Assembly: GCF_003046545.1 (NCBI RefSeq)
Contig: NZ_QAAA01000013.1
Span: 1 to 64,000, forward strand
Origin: Rhodovulum imhoffii
GTDB lineage: Bacteria; Pseudomonadota; Alphaproteobacteria; Rhodobacterales; Rhodobacteraceae
Direction: 5' to 3'
DNA: 64,000 nucleotides
Within the stretch, counting starts at the first letter, position 1; each line of letters opens with the position of its first letter. Made by a program: the position numbers and the translations under genes. The notes beneath the pieces are model-generated. The model made no database searches. It saw nothing but the letters and a program-made list of their open reading frames with translations, and was not told where the DNA came from. Of this stretch, positions 37,377-47,634 are shown piece after piece.

Positions 37377-40300
37377 ATGAAGATCGAGCGCAGATTCACC
37401 ACCGAGAAAGCCGGGGCCTATGGCGGACTGGAGTTCGCGACCACCGCATCGGAGATTCGCAATCCCGACGGCCAGGTGGTTTTCCACCTTTCCGGGATCG
37501 AAGTGCCGAAGGGCTGGAGCCAGGTCGCCAGCGATGTCATCGCGCAAAAATACTTTCGCAAGGCCGGCGTCCCCGCGCGGTTGAAGCGGGTGCGTGAAAA
37601 AGGGGTGCCGGAGTTTCTGTGGCGGTCCGTGGCGGATGAGGCTGCGCTGGCGGACCTGCCGGAGACGGAACGTTTCGGGGGGGAAACCTCGGCTCGGCAG
37701 GTGTTTGACCGGATCGCCGGAGCCTGGACCTACTGGGGTTGGAAAGGCGGGTATTTCAGCACTGAAACCGACGCGCGCGCTTATTATGACGAGATGCGCC
37801 ATATGTTGGCAACCCAGCGTGGGGCGCCCAACTCCCCCCAGTGGTTCAACACCGGGCTGCATTGGGCTTACGGGATCGATGGGCCGGGGCAGGGGCATTT
37901 TTACGTCGATTATCGCAGCAAAAAGCTGGTGCAATCGAAATCCGCCTATGAGCACCCGCAGCCGCATGCCTGTTTCATCCAGTCGGTCAAGGACGACCTG
38001 GTGAATGATGGCGGTATCATGGATCTTTGGGTGCGCGAGGCGCGGCTGTTCAAATACGGTTCGGGCACGGGGACAAATTTTTCCAGCCTGCGCGCCGAGG
38101 GGGAGGCCCTTTCAGGGGGCGGAAAATCCAGCGGTCTGATGGGGTTCTTGCGGATCGGGGACCGCGCGGCGGGAGCGATCAAGTCAGGTGGCACGACGCG
38201 CCGCGCGGCGAAGATGGTCATCTGCGACATGGACCACCCCGATATCGAACAGTTCATCAACTGGAAGGTCATCGAGGAGCAGAAGGTCGCCAGCCTTGTG
38301 GCGGGATCGAAAGCTCATGAAAAGCAGCTCAACGAGATTTTCGGGGCGATCCGCGCCTGGGAGGGCCGGTCCGAAGAGGCCTGCGAGCCGACCGCCAACC
38401 CGGCGCTGAAATCTGCCATCCGCGCGGCCAAGAAGGCGCTGATTCCCGAGACCTATATCAAGCGGGTGCTCGACTACGCGCGGCAGGGCTACACGGGGAT
38501 CGAATTTCCGACCTACAACACCGATTGGGACAGCGACGCCTATGCGACCGTTTCGGGACAGAATTCCAACAACTCGGTTCGGGTGACGGACGCTTTCCTG
38601 CAGGCTGTCAGGGACGATGACGACTGGGAACTGCTGCACCGGACCGATGGCAAGGTGGCCAGGGTCGTCAAGGCGCGGGAGCTGTGGGAGCAGGTCGGCC
38701 ATGCCGCCTGGGCCTGCGCCGATCCGGGTATCCAGTTTCACGACACGATCAACGCCTGGCACACCTGCCCGGCGGACGGACCGATCCGGGGTTCCAACCC
38801 GTGCTCGGAGTACATGTTTCTCGACGATACGGCGTGCAACCTCGCCTCGATGAACCTGCTGACCTTCTATGAGGATGGGCGTTTCATCGCCGAAGACTAC
38901 ATCCACGCCGCGCGCCTTTGGACGCTGACGCTGGAAATCAGCGTGATGATGGCGCAGTTCCCCAGCCGCGAGATTGCGCAACTGTCCTATGAATTTCGTA
39001 CGCTTGGGTTGGGCTACGCCAATATTGGCGGGCTGTTGATGAGCATGGGCCACGGGTATGACAGCGCCGAGGGCCGGGCGCTTTGCGGGGCGCTGACGGC
39101 AATCCTGACCGGGGTGGCCTACGCGACATCGGCCGAGATCGCGGGGGAATTGGGCGCCTTCCCCGGTCATGCCCGTAATGCCGCCCATATGCTGCGCGTG
39201 ATTCGCAACCATCGCCGCGCCGCACGGGGGGAGGCGCAAGGCTATGAGGGGCTGGCCGTGCACCCGGTGCCGCTGGATCATGCCAACTGCCCGGACACGG
39301 CGTTGCTGGCCCGCGCGCAGCAGGCCTGGGATACGGCGCTGGCATTGGGTGAGAAGCACGGCTTCCGCAACGCGCAGGTCAGCGTGATTGCCCCGACCGG
39401 GACGATCGGGCTGGTGATGGATTGCGACACCACAGGGATCGAACCCGATTTTGCGCTGGTCAAGTTCAAGAAACTTGCGGGCGGGGGATATTTCAAGATT
39501 ATCAACCGTTCCGTCCCCGCGGCGCTGCGGGCCTTGGGATATACCCCTGCACAGATCGGGGAAATCACCGCCTATGCGGCGGGGCACGGATCCTTGGGCA
39601 ACTGCCCGGCCATCAACCCGACGTCGCTTCTTGGCCATGGGTTCGGCAAGGCCGAACTCGACCGGATCGAGAAGGCGCTGCCTTCGGCTTTCGATATCCG
39701 CTTCGTTTTCAACCAGTGGACGCTGGGGGCGGAGTTCTGCACGGGCACTCTGGGGATCCCGGATGAAAAGCTGGCCGATCCGGGGTTCGACCTGCTGCGC
39801 CACCTTGGCTTTACGAAATCCGAGATCGACACCGCGAACGACCATGTTTGCGGGACCATGACGCTGGAAGGCGCCCCCCATCTGAAGCCCGACCACTACC
39901 ACATTTTCGACTGTGCGAACCCTTGCGGCAAGAACGGGCGGCGTTTCCTTTCCGTTGAAAGCCATATTCGCATGATGGCGGCAGCGCAGAGTTTCATCTC
40001 GGGCGCGATTTCCAAGACCGTCAACATGCCCAATGACGCCACCATCGACGACTGCCTGAGTGCGTACGAATTGTCGTGGTCGCTGGGGGTAAAGGCGAAC
40101 GCGCTTTACCGGGACGGCTCGAAACTGTCGCAACCGCTGGCGGCCGCGCTGGTCGAAGACGACGACCGGGCAGAGGAGATCCTTGCCGCCGGCACGCCCG
40201 CCGAAAAGGCGCAGGTGCTGGCCGAAAAGGTCATCGAAAAGGTCGTGGTGCAGGAGATCGTCCGTTCCCATCGGGTCAAGCTGCCGGAGCGCCGCAAAGG

Positions 40301-41006
40301 GTATACCCAGAAGGCCATCGTGGGCGGGCACAAGGTCTATCTGCGGACCGGGGAGTATGGCGATGGCAGCCTTGGCGAGATTTTCATCGACATGCACAAG
40401 GAAGGCGCGGGCTTCAGGGCGATGATGAACAACTTCGCCATCGCGGTCTCGGTCGGCCTGCAATACGGTGTGCCGCTGGAGGAATTCGTCGAGGCCTTTA
40501 CATTCACCCGGTTCGAACCTGCGGGCACGGTGCAGGGCAATGACAGTATCAAGAACGCGACGTCGATCCTTGATTACATCTTCCGCGAACTGGCCGTCAG
40601 CTACCTCGACCGTACGGATCTGGCCCATGTCAAGCCCAGCGGGGCGGCCTTTGACGATCTTGGCGGCGGTGACAGCGAGGGCAAGCCCAACGTAAGCCCG
40701 GTATCGGAGACGGCGGCGGAGAAGTCGCTCAAGGTGCTCAAGCAGATCAGTTCCGCCGGCTACCTGCGCAAACGTCTGCCCCAGGACCTGATGCTTCTGG
40801 GCGGGGCGGATACAGGCTTTGCCGGCCCGCGGGACGCCGCTGCGCCGTTGCAGGTTCTGGTTCCGGCCAAATCCGACGCCCGTGCCAAGGCGCGCATGCA
40901 GGGCTACGAAGGCGACCCCTGCGGAGAATGCGGCAACTATACGCTGGTGCGCAACGGCACCTGCATGAAGTGCAACACCTGCGGCGCAACCAGCGGGTGC
41001 AGCTGA
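37377..41006 (+). CDS. nrdJ: Adenosylcobalamin-dependent ribonucleotide reductase (class II)
   Basis: A 1209-residue class II ribonucleotide reductase, making deoxynucleotides with B12 as radical source, with or without oxygen. Visible are [20 protein letters not shown] with one redox Cys, [10 protein letters not shown], the finger-loop region and a C-terminal Cys cluster ([18 protein letters not shown]) that can bind zinc and pass electrons. The ATG at 37377 follows GGGGCAGGA. It is a single-gene unit with a terminator at 41104. The two NrdR boxes show that it is repressed by the dATP-sensing NrdR. Confidence 0.96.
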   Translation: MKIERRFTTEKAGAYGGLEFATTASEIRNPDGQVVFHLSGIEVPKGWSQVASDVIAQKYFRKAGVPARLKRVREKGVPEFLWRSVADEAALADLPETERFGGETSARQVFDRIAGAWTYWGWKGGYFSTETDARAYYDEMRHMLATQRGAPNSPQWFNTGLHWAYGIDGPGQGHFYVDYRSKKLVQSKSAYEHPQPHACFIQSVKDDLVNDGGIMDLWVREARLFKYGSGTGTNFSSLRAEGEALSGGGKSSGLMGFLRIGDRAAGAIKSGGTTRRAAKMVICDMDHPDIEQFINWKVIEEQKVASLVAGSKAHEKQLNEIFGAIRAWEGRSEEACEPTANPALKSAIRAAKKALIPETYIKRVLDYARQGYTGIEFPTYNTDWDSDAYATVSGQNSNNSVRVTDAFLQAVRDDDDWELLHRTDGKVARVVKARELWEQVGHAAWACADPGIQFHDTINAWHTCPADGPIRGSNPCSEYMFLDDTACNLASMNLLTFYEDGRFIAEDYIHAARLWTLTLEISVMMAQFPSREIAQLSYEFRTLGLGYANIGGLLMSMGHGYDSAEGRALCGALTAILTGVAYATSAEIAGELGAFPGHARNAAHMLRVIRNHRRAARGEAQGYEGLAVHPVPLDHANCPDTALLARAQQAWDTALALGEKHGFRNAQVSVIAPTGTIGLVMDCDTTGIEPDFALVKFKKLAGGGYFKIINRSVPAALRALGYTPAQIGEITAYAAGHGSLGNCPAINPTSLLGHGFGKAELDRIEKALPSAFDIRFVFNQWTLGAEFCTGTLGIPDEKLADPGFDLLRHLGFTKSEIDTANDHVCGTMTLEGAPHLKPDHYHIFDCANPCGKNGRRFLSVESHIRMMAAAQSFISGAISKTVNMPNDATIDDCLSAYELSWSLGVKANALYRDGSKLSQPLAAALVEDDDRAEEILAAGTPAEKAQVLAEKVIEKVVVQEIVRSHRVKLPERRKGYTQKAIVGGHKVYLRTGEYGDGSLGEIFIDMHKEGAGFRAMMNNFAIAVSVGLQYGVPLEEFVEAFTFTRFEPAGTVQGNDSIKNATSILDYIFRELAVSYLDRTDLAHVKPSGAAFDDLGGGDSEGKPNVSPVSETAAEKSLKVLKQISSAGYLRKRLPQDLMLLGGADTGFAGPRDAAAPLQVLVPAKSDARAKARMQGYEGDPCGECGNYTLVRNGTCMKCNTCGATSGCS

Positions 41007-41103
41007 AACGGGTTCGGGGGCGGGTGCGCTCGCCCTGAACACTGAGAAGGCCCAGGCAAGGCAACTTTCGGGCGGTAACAAGGAGCCTGATCAGTGAACA
41101 CTG

Positions 41104-41131
41104 GCCCCCTCCGGTTCGGAGGGGGCATTTT
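41104..41131 (+). terminator. Terminator after nrdJ
   Basis: GCCCCCTCCG (41104-41113) and CGGAGGGGGC (41117-41126) form a perfect 10-bp stem with a GTT loop, followed by ATTTT. It lies 97 bases behind the nrdJ stop and separates nrdJ from the Dsb-like gene. Confidence 0.9.
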
Positions 41132-41232
41132 CTTGTCGGTCGCGATCCGTCACAAGACGGTGAGGCCCATGCCATTGATCTTCCCGCGTGGTATTGGAAC
41201 ACAGGCTTTGCACAGCACTGGAAGGAATCCCG

Positions 41233-43305
41233 ATGCCCAGACAGTTTACCCTGCCGGTTCTCGCAATGTGCATAGCGGTCGCCATGGCCGGCATTCTTGG
41301 GGGGGGGCGGGCGCTTGCGGCCAGTTCCGCGCCCGCGGCATCCGACATGGTTTCCGCCCGGCTTCTGACGGCCGAGAACGGGGTTGCGCCGGGGGCCTCG
41401 ACAGTCTCCGCGGCACTGGAGATTTCGCTCACGCAGGGGTGGAAGACCTACTGGCGCACGCCCGGAGAGGTCGGCCTGCCCCCCCGGATCGAGTGGAGCG
41501 GGTCGCGCAACGTGGCGGGGGCCGAGATTCTCTGGCCGGCGCCGGATCGGTTTACAGCCTTTGGCATTGAGAATTTCGGTTATTCCGGGGAAACGGTATT
41601 GCCCTTGCGGGTGAACCTGGAAAATCCGGGGGAACCCGTTGCCTTGCGGGCGCAAGTCAGCCTTTTGATCTGCGCCGAAATCTGTGTTCCGCAGGATTTC
41701 GATCTTGCGCTGGATCTGCCGGCAGGAACCGGCATCGACCCGGAAGCCGCGGCGTCGATCGCCCGACATGTGGCGCGCGTCCCGCTGTCGACGGAGGAGG
41801 CCGGCCTCTCTCTTGAACGGGCCCATCTCGACGACGAAGCCCTGACACTGGCGTTGCGCGCCCAGGCGGCGTTCACGGCACCGGACATCTTTCCCGAACT
41901 CGGGGAGGGGGCTGCCCTCGGTGCCCCGGATATCCGCCTTGGCGAGGACGGGCGGTTCCTGTGGGCACGTTTGCCGGTGCTTGCGCCGGTAACGCCCGGG
42001 GCGGCCAGCATTACCGTGACCGACGGCGCGCGCGCGGTGACACTGGATCTGCCATTGTCGGAGACGCCGCCTGCCCCGCCGTTCGATGTTCAAGAACGGC
42101 ACGCCGGAGCCGGTGAACTTGTTGCGGTGGCCCTGGTGGCGTTGCTGGGCGGGCTGATTCTCAATGTCATGCCCTGCGTGCTGCCGGTGCTCTCGATCAA
42201 GCTGTCTTCGGCCCTGACGGCCCAAGGGCAGTCACCCGTGCGGGTGCGGGGCGGATTTCTGATGGCCGCGCTGGGGGTGATGTTGTTTATGTGGGGGCTG
42301 GCCGCGGCAACGCTGGCAGCCCGCGCCTTCGGGCTTTCGGTGGGGTGGGGTCTTCAGTTCCAAAACCCCGTATTCCTTGCGGCGATGTTCATGATTCTCG
42401 TGGTCTTTGCCGCAAACCTTCTGGGGCTTTATGAGATCAACCTGCCCGCAAGCTGGCAGACCCGGCTGGCCCGTGCCGACGGCGCGCCGGGCTATGGTGG
42501 GGATCTGGCCACCGGGGCCTTCGCGGCGGTGCTGGCGACGCCTTGCTCCGCGCCCTTCCTTGGCACGGCGCTGGCGTTTGCACTGTCGGGCCGGGTGGTG
42601 GATGTGCTGGTGATCTTTACCGCGTTGGGGCTGGGGCTGGCCTTGCCCTATCTTTTGGTTGCGGCGGTTCCGGGGGCGATGCTCCGGCTGCCCCGGCCGG
42701 GGCGGTGGATGCTTTGGGTCAAGCTGGGGCTGGGGGTCTTGCTGGCGGTGACGGCGGGGTGGCTGATCTGGGTGCTTTCCGGGGTCGGGGGGGGCGCCGT
42801 GGCCGTGGCCGTCCTGGCAGCCAGTGCCGTCCTGGTGGGCGTTCTGGCCCTGCGCAGGATTCCCGGCGGGATCCGGGCGCTGGCCTGTGGCATTCTGGTT
42901 GTCGTGGCGATGGTGGCGCCAGCGGTTCTCCGGCCTGAGCAGGGCGTGGCGCAGGCGGCGGCCCGGTGGCAGGCCTTCGACCGGGCGGCCATTGCCCGCC
43001 ACATCGCGGCGGGGCAGGTGGTGTTCGTCGACATTACCGCCGACTGGTGCCTGACCTGCAAGGCCAACAAGGCGCTTGTAATCGGCCGTGCGCCCGTATC
43101 CCGTGCGCTGGAGGCTGCGCATATCGTGCCCATGCGCGGGGACTGGACCCGGCCCGATCCGGCCATTGGCCGTTATCTGGAAAGCCTTGGCCGCTATGGG
43201 ATTCCTTTCAACGCGGTTTACGGGCCGTCGGCCCCCGAAGGGATTCTCTTGCCGGAACTGCTCAGTGCCGAAGCGGTGGTGGAGGCGCTGGAGCGGGCCC
43301 GGTAG
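41233..43305 (+). CDS. DsbD-like thiol:disulfide interchange protein
   Basis: A 690-residue protein with DsbD architecture. A signal peptide leads to an N-terminal periplasmic domain with CAEIC (near residue 157); a membrane domain with the paired Cys in NVMPCVLPVLSIK and ATPCSAPFLGTAL; and a C-terminal thioredoxin-like domain with DWCLTCKANK near residue 614. Electrons pass from cytoplasmic thioredoxin through the membrane domain to periplasmic thiols, for instance apocytochrome c or proofreading partners. ATG at 41233 follows GAAGGA. It may serve the Ccm system and the multiheme protein at 48.8 kb. Confidence 0.88.
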   Translation: MPRQFTLPVLAMCIAVAMAGILGGGRALAASSAPAASDMVSARLLTAENGVAPGASTVSAALEISLTQGWKTYWRTPGEVGLPPRIEWSGSRNVAGAEILWPAPDRFTAFGIENFGYSGETVLPLRVNLENPGEPVALRAQVSLLICAEICVPQDFDLALDLPAGTGIDPEAAASIARHVARVPLSTEEAGLSLERAHLDDEALTLALRAQAAFTAPDIFPELGEGAALGAPDIRLGEDGRFLWARLPVLAPVTPGAASITVTDGARAVTLDLPLSETPPAPPFDVQERHAGAGELVAVALVALLGGLILNVMPCVLPVLSIKLSSALTAQGQSPVRVRGGFLMAALGVMLFMWGLAAATLAARAFGLSVGWGLQFQNPVFLAAMFMILVVFAANLLGLYEINLPASWQTRLARADGAPGYGGDLATGAFAAVLATPCSAPFLGTALAFALSGRVVDVLVIFTALGLGLALPYLLVAAVPGAMLRLPRPGRWMLWVKLGLGVLLAVTAGWLIWVLSGVGGGAVAVAVLAASAVLVGVLALRRIPGGIRALACGILVVVAMVAPAVLRPEQGVAQAAARWQAFDRAAIARHIAAGQVVFVDITADWCLTCKANKALVIGRAPVSRALEAAHIVPMRGDWTRPDPAIGRYLESLGRYGIPFNAVYGPSAPEGILLPELLSAEAVVEALERAR

Positions 43306-43400
43306 ACGGCTTCTGCCGGGCGTTGTCCGGGGCTCTGGTCTTTCCGGAACGGTTGTGCCAGCCTGACCCCGGCATATACGGCCAGATATGGGAGAAAATC

Positions 43401-45122
43401 ATGAAATCCATCCTTTCGGGGCTGGCGGCGCTGGCGCTGTCGGCAGTGCCCCTGCACGCCCAGCAAACGGCGATTTACAGCGGTATGGACCGGCTGCACC
43501 CGGTTTGGGCTGAAAACGGTATGGTTGCCGCGCAGGAACGGGTCGCTGCCGAAGTGGGGCTTGAAATTCTGCAACAGGGTGGGAACGCGGTGGATGCCGG
43601 AGTCGCCGTGGCCTTCGCGCTGGCGGTAACGTTGCCGCGGGCGGGAAACCTGGGCGGTGGCGGGTTCATGCTGGTCCATGACGCTCAGACCGGCGAAACC
43701 AAGGCCATCGACTATCGCGAGATGGCGCCCTCCGCGGCCGAGCGGGACATGTTCCTCGATGCCGAGGGCAATGCGGACAGCACGCTGTCACGGTTCCATG
43801 GCCTTGCCGTGGGGGTCCCGGGCACGGTGGCCGGCATGCAGATGGCGCTGGAAGAATACGGCACGATGAGCCTTGCGCAGGTTGTCGCGCCCGCGATCCG
43901 GCTCGCGGAGGAGGGGATCGTCGTTACGGCGGGTCTCTCAGACAGCCTGATCGCGCTGGAAGACCGGCTGAAGAAATGGCCCAGCACCGGGAAAATCTTC
44001 TACCATGAGGACGGGACGTTTTTCCGCCCCGGCGAAATGCTGGTGCAGGCCGATCTTGCCCGGACTCTGAAGGCCATCGCCGCCGAAGGCCCGGACGGGT
44101 TCTACAAGGGGCCCGTGGCCGAGAAGATCGCCACCGCCGTGCAGGAGGCCGGCGGGCGCATCACCATGGAGGATATGTCCAACTATACCGCCGCCCTGCG
44201 GGAGCCGGTGCGGGGCGATTATCGCGGGTACGAGATCGTCTCCATGCCGCCGCCCAGTTCCGGAGGGGCGCATATCATCCAGATTCTCAATATGCTGGAA
44301 GGCTATCCGATCGGCTATCTGGGGCACAACTCGGCGGACACGATCCACCTGATGGCCGAGGCGATGAAACGTGCCTATGCGGACCGCTCGGAATATCTGG
44401 GGGATAGCGACTTCGTCGATGTGCCGCTTTCGGAGATCACCTCCAAAGCTTATGCCGAGGCGATCCGCGCCCAGATCAGCCGGTCGGTCGCGACACCTTC
44501 GTCCTCGATCGGACCCGGCGATCTTGCCCCTTACGAAAGCGATCAGACCACCCATTTCTCGGTTGTGGACAAGGACGGCAACGCGGTTTCCAACACGTAT
44601 ACCATCAACTTCTCGTACGGGTCGGGGCTGGTGGCGGAAGGCACCGGGGTGCTGCTCAACAACGAGATGGACGATTTCTCCGCCAAGCCCGGCGTTCCGA
44701 ATGCCTATGGTCTGATCGGTGGAGACGCCAATGCGGTGGAGCCGGGCAAGCGGCCGCTTTCCTCCATGAGTCCGACGCTGGTGCTCAGGAACGGGGAGGT
44801 ATTCCTCGTGACCGGGAGCCCGGGCGGGGCCCGCATCATCACCACGGTGTTGCAGGTCATCATGAACGTGATCGATCACGGTATGAACATTGCCGAGGCC
44901 AGCACCGCGCCGCGTATCCACCACCAGTGGCTGCCGGAAGAAATCCGTATTGAGGACGGGATCAGCCGCGATACGATCGCGATACTGGAAACGCGGGGTC
45001 ACAAGGTGGTTCAAAAGCCGGTGATGGGATCGTCCCAGTCGATCATGATCGACCCCGAGACCGGCCTGCGCCTGGGGGCGTCCGATCCGCGTATTACTGA
45101 TGCGGCCACGGTAGGCTATTGA
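43401..45122 (+). CDS. ggt: Gamma-glutamyltransferase (glutathione hydrolase)
   Basis: A 573-residue periplasmic Ntn-hydrolase precursor. A signal peptide (SILSGLAALALSAVPLHA) is followed by the large subunit with GGNAVDAGVAVAF, and the self-cleavage/nucleophile Thr lies in SDQTTHFSVVD near residue 380; RPLSSMSPTLV and TGSPGGARII bind the gamma-glutamyl group. The proenzyme splits into two chains and cleaves glutathione and other gamma-glutamyl compounds. ATG at 43401 follows GGGAGAAAA. A long hairpin follows the stop. Confidence 0.95.
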   Translation: MKSILSGLAALALSAVPLHAQQTAIYSGMDRLHPVWAENGMVAAQERVAAEVGLEILQQGGNAVDAGVAVAFALAVTLPRAGNLGGGGFMLVHDAQTGETKAIDYREMAPSAAERDMFLDAEGNADSTLSRFHGLAVGVPGTVAGMQMALEEYGTMSLAQVVAPAIRLAEEGIVVTAGLSDSLIALEDRLKKWPSTGKIFYHEDGTFFRPGEMLVQADLARTLKAIAAEGPDGFYKGPVAEKIATAVQEAGGRITMEDMSNYTAALREPVRGDYRGYEIVSMPPPSSGGAHIIQILNMLEGYPIGYLGHNSADTIHLMAEAMKRAYADRSEYLGDSDFVDVPLSEITSKAYAEAIRAQISRSVATPSSSIGPGDLAPYESDQTTHFSVVDKDGNAVSNTYTINFSYGSGLVAEGTGVLLNNEMDDFSAKPGVPNAYGLIGGDANAVEPGKRPLSSMSPTLVLRNGEVFLVTGSPGGARIITTVLQVIMNVIDHGMNIAEASTAPRIHHQWLPEEIRIEDGISRDTIAILETRGHKVVQKPVMGSSQSIMIDPETGLRLGASDPRITDAATVGY

Positions 45123-45168
45123 TCGTCTGACCGGCCCCCGTCCGGGCGGCGGTTCTGCATTGCGGTTC

Positions 45169-45195
45169 GGGCGGGGCTGTGGCACAGCCCCGCCC
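45169..45195 (+). promoter_or_regulatory. Perfect 11-bp hairpin abutting the dctQ start codon
   Basis: GGGCGGGGCTG (45169-45179) pairs with CAGCCCCGCCC (45185-45195) around a TGGCA loop, and the next base is the A of the dctQ ATG. There is no T-run, so it is not a normal terminator. It leaves dctQ without a free ribosome binding site in the mRNA and may hold its translation down, or stabilise the ggt message end. Confidence 0.7.
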
Positions 45196-45714
45196 ATGAG
45201 CGGGTTGATCTCTGGATATTTGGCGCTGGCGCGCTGGCTGGACAAGCTGTCGCTGGCGATTTGCGTGACGGCGGGCATGTTCCTGACCGGGGCGACCCTG
45301 CTGATCGTGGTTTTGCGCTACGGTTACGGTGCCGGGTTCATCCAGTTGCAGGATGCCGCAGCCTATGCGTTTACGGTTTTGCTGGCTTTCAGCCTGCCGG
45401 TAACCCTGGCGCGTGGCGGGCATGTGCGGGTCGAGGTCCTGTCCGAGCGGATGCCGTCCGGCTACGTGCGGGTTGCGGATACGGGCGCGCTGATCTTGTT
45501 CCTGATCCCGGTTTTCGCCCTCATGTTGTACGCTTACTGGCCCGATCTGCGCTATGCGTGGTCGATCCGGGAGGCGTCACTGGAAACCGGAGGGCTGGGC
45601 GGGCTTTACCTTGTCAAGACGACGTTGCCGGTTTCGGCCGCGCTGATGATCGTGCAGGGTGTCGCCGCTGTTGTGTCCTCTCAGGTCCAGAAGAAAGGCG
45701 AGGCCGGGTTGTGA
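45196..45714 (+). CDS. dctQ: TRAP transporter small membrane subunit (DctQ-like)
   Basis: A 172-residue four-helix membrane protein (hydrophobic segments near residues 18-38, 50-70, 92-112 and 135-155), typical of DctQ. TRAP transporters import organic acids with sodium, using this small subunit, the large DctM and a periplasmic binding protein. The start at 45196 directly follows a strong hairpin. Its TGA overlaps the GTG start of dctM. No binding-protein gene is next to it. Confidence 0.88.
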   Translation: MSGLISGYLALARWLDKLSLAICVTAGMFLTGATLLIVVLRYGYGAGFIQLQDAAAYAFTVLLAFSLPVTLARGGHVRVEVLSERMPSGYVRVADTGALILFLIPVFALMLYAYWPDLRYAWSIREASLETGGLGGLYLVKTTLPVSAALMIVQGVAAVVSSQVQKKGEAGL

Positions 45715-47249
45715 CGGGCGAAGAGGTCTTTCTGCTGGGGATGTTGCTGGGGTTGTTTGCGGGGATCCTTAGCGGGATTCCGGCGATGCTGGCCATTTCG
45801 GGTGTTCCCCTGATCGCGGCGCTGGCAGGATCGGCGTTTGGCGTTTTTGACCTGCATTTCCTGAATTTTTTCCCGGCGCGGGTCTGGGGGGTGATGACCA
45901 ATCGCCTGTTGATGGCGGTGCCGTTGTTCGTGCTGATGGGGGTGCTTCTGGAGCGGGCGCGCCTGGCCGAGCGCATGTTGGCGGTGCTGGGGCAGATGAC
46001 GGGGGGCGCACCGCGTGGGATGGCATTGAGCGTGCTGGCCTTCAGCACTCTGATTGCCGCTTCCACGGGGATCATTGGCGCAACGGTGGTGATGCTGGTG
46101 CTGATCAGCCTGCCGGCGATGCGGAACGCGGGTATCGACAAGCGTCTGGCGGCGGGGCTCATCTGTGCGAGCGGTACGCTCGGGCAGGTTATCCCGCCTT
46201 CGATTTTGCTGGTGTTGCTGGGTGACCAGATCGGTAACGTGTATCTGGAAGCCCAGCAGGCGGCAGGCAATTTCGCGCCCGATCCCGTTTCCGTCGGGGA
46301 TCTGTTCGCGGGGGCGATGCTGCCGGGGTTGATGCTGGTGGGGTTGTATGCGGTTTACATCGCGCTGCGGATGCGGCCCGGCGATGGCCCTGCGCCCGCG
46401 CGCCAGAGAGTTCCTTTGCAAAAAGTGCTGTTCACCTTCTTGCCGCCGATCCTGCTGATCCTGGCGGTGCTGGGGTCGATTCTGGCCGGGGTTGCCACGA
46501 CGACCGAAGCCGCGGGGCTTGGGGCCATCGGCGCGCTTCTGCTGGCGGCGCATCAGGCCGAAGGGCGCGGGACGGGCCGTGTGCTGATCGTGGCCGCAGC
46601 CCTGGGGGCGCTGGTCCTCGTCGCGATCGGATTGGCGGGGCTGGGGCGCGGGGGTATTGCCGGTCCGTCCGGAGTGGCGGCGCTTGTGGCAGGAGTGGCG
46701 ATTGGCGCTGGAACCCTGGCGGCCGGCTGGCGGTTATGGCGCGGAGGGGTTCTGTACGGTGCGATGGTGGAAACCGTGCGTATCTCGGGCATGGTGTTCG
46801 GAATTGTCGTGGCCGCTTCGATGCTGTCGCTGGTGTTCCGGGGCTTTGGGGGCGACCATCTTGTCGGGACATGGATGCAGACATTGCCCGGTGGCGGGAT
46901 GGGGGCGATTGCCGTGGTGATGGCGCTGATCTTCGTGCTTGGGTTCATTCTTGAAGCTGTTGAAATCATTTATATCGTTATCCCGTTGCTGGGGCCGCCA
47001 ATTCTGGGAACGGAGATTTCTCCGGTCTGGTTCGGGATCCTGATCGCGATGAATCTCCAGACAAGTTTTCTGACCCCCCCGTTCGGATTTGCGTTGTTCT
47101 ACTTTCGCTCTGTCGCACCGGCAGACATCTCCACCGTGGACACCTACCGGGGCGTTGTGCCCTTCGTCCTGCTACAGATTCTGGCACTGGGTATTCTGGT
47201 TGCGGTACCCGAACTGGCGACCTGGTTGCCGGATCGGATTTTCCGGTAG
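45711..47249 (+). CDS. dctM: TRAP transporter large membrane subunit (DctM-like)
   Basis: A 512-residue protein with many membrane helices and the DctM signatures: SGIPAMLAISGVPLIAAL near residue 21, AASTGIIGATVVMLVLISLP near 118, and FLTPPFGFALFYFRSVAP near the C-terminus. It forms the sodium-driven translocation channel. GTG at 45711 overlaps the dctQ stop by 4 bases. Length is above the usual 425, with an extra helical stretch around residues 275-340. A TRAP binding protein at 58.6 kb is a possible partner. Confidence 0.9.
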   Translation: MTGEEVFLLGMLLGLFAGILSGIPAMLAISGVPLIAALAGSAFGVFDLHFLNFFPARVWGVMTNRLLMAVPLFVLMGVLLERARLAERMLAVLGQMTGGAPRGMALSVLAFSTLIAASTGIIGATVVMLVLISLPAMRNAGIDKRLAAGLICASGTLGQVIPPSILLVLLGDQIGNVYLEAQQAAGNFAPDPVSVGDLFAGAMLPGLMLVGLYAVYIALRMRPGDGPAPARQRVPLQKVLFTFLPPILLILAVLGSILAGVATTTEAAGLGAIGALLLAAHQAEGRGTGRVLIVAAALGALVLVAIGLAGLGRGGIAGPSGVAALVAGVAIGAGTLAAGWRLWRGGVLYGAMVETVRISGMVFGIVVAASMLSLVFRGFGGDHLVGTWMQTLPGGGMGAIAVVMALIFVLGFILEAVEIIYIVIPLLGPPILGTEISPVWFGILIAMNLQTSFLTPPFGFALFYFRSVAPADISTVDTYRGVVPFVLLQILALGILVAVPELATWLPDRIFR

Positions 47250-47384
47250 CGGCCCATAGCAACCCCGTATGATTCGCGCCGTCTTGCGTGTATCTCCATA
47301 AAAATTATCAACTCCTGATTGACTCATATATTTTTGTCCTGCCGGTGCGGCGTTGTGGCACATGACGGGCCAGATACAGGGTCC

Positions 47385-47397
47385 TGTCAAATTGGCA
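47385..47397. promoter_or_regulatory. Palindromic operator candidate, copy 1
   Basis: TGTCAAATTGGCA follows the pattern TGNCAA-N-TTGNCA, also T-N11-A as in LysR-type sites. A second copy lies 63 bases downstream, centre to centre, i.e. six helix turns. Confidence 0.55.
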
Positions 47398-47447
47398 GTC
47401 GGATTTGCCCTTTTGGGGCTGGCTGCAAGGCGGGATTTTCCTGAGAA

Positions 47448-47460
47448 TGCCAAATTGTCA
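47448..47460. promoter_or_regulatory. Palindromic operator candidate, copy 2
   Basis: TGCCAAATTGTCA has the same TGNCAA-N-TTGNCA form as copy 1. Its centre is about 59 bases upstream of the transcription start predicted from the promoter at 47477-47506, a standard activator position. Confidence 0.55.
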
Positions 47461-47476
47461 TTAGCACAAAAAGAAT

Positions 47477-47506
47477 TTCAAAGAGTAACCATTTGAAAAG
47501 TATATA
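47477..47506 (+). promoter_or_regulatory. Sigma-70 promoter of the accessory cluster
   Basis: TTCAAA (47477-47482) and TATATA (47501-47506) with an 18-base spacer. Transcription would start near 47513, about 120 bases before the first gene. It is the best promoter match in the AT-rich region. Confidence 0.5.
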
Positions 47507-47634
47507 AAAAACTCTGTGCTGCGAAAATTTTCGATACCCTAGGCACCGCAAGCGGGCAGTCCATGGTGGTGCCCGAAATCCGCAGTGCCAGATGCAGGGA
47601 GCGTGTCTGGCAGGACGCGGTGAAAGGGGGGAGT

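Larger units (their letters stand above)
47250..47634. other. AT-rich regulatory region before the accessory redox cluster
   Basis: This 385-base stretch is clearly richer in A and T than its surroundings, with runs such as TATATAAAAAA and a perfect 12-bp palindrome CGAAAATTTTCG (47522-47533). It holds two 13-bp palindromes, a good sigma-70 promoter and a GG-N10-GC element (TGGCACATGACGGGC, 47356-47370). No frame in it has coding character. The base shift fits an acquired region or a heavily regulated promoter. Confidence 0.7.

Noticed and set aside
38184-41081. Antisense open frame of 965 codons opposite nrdJ
   Set aside because: Same effect of GC-rich third positions; no conserved motif on this strand.
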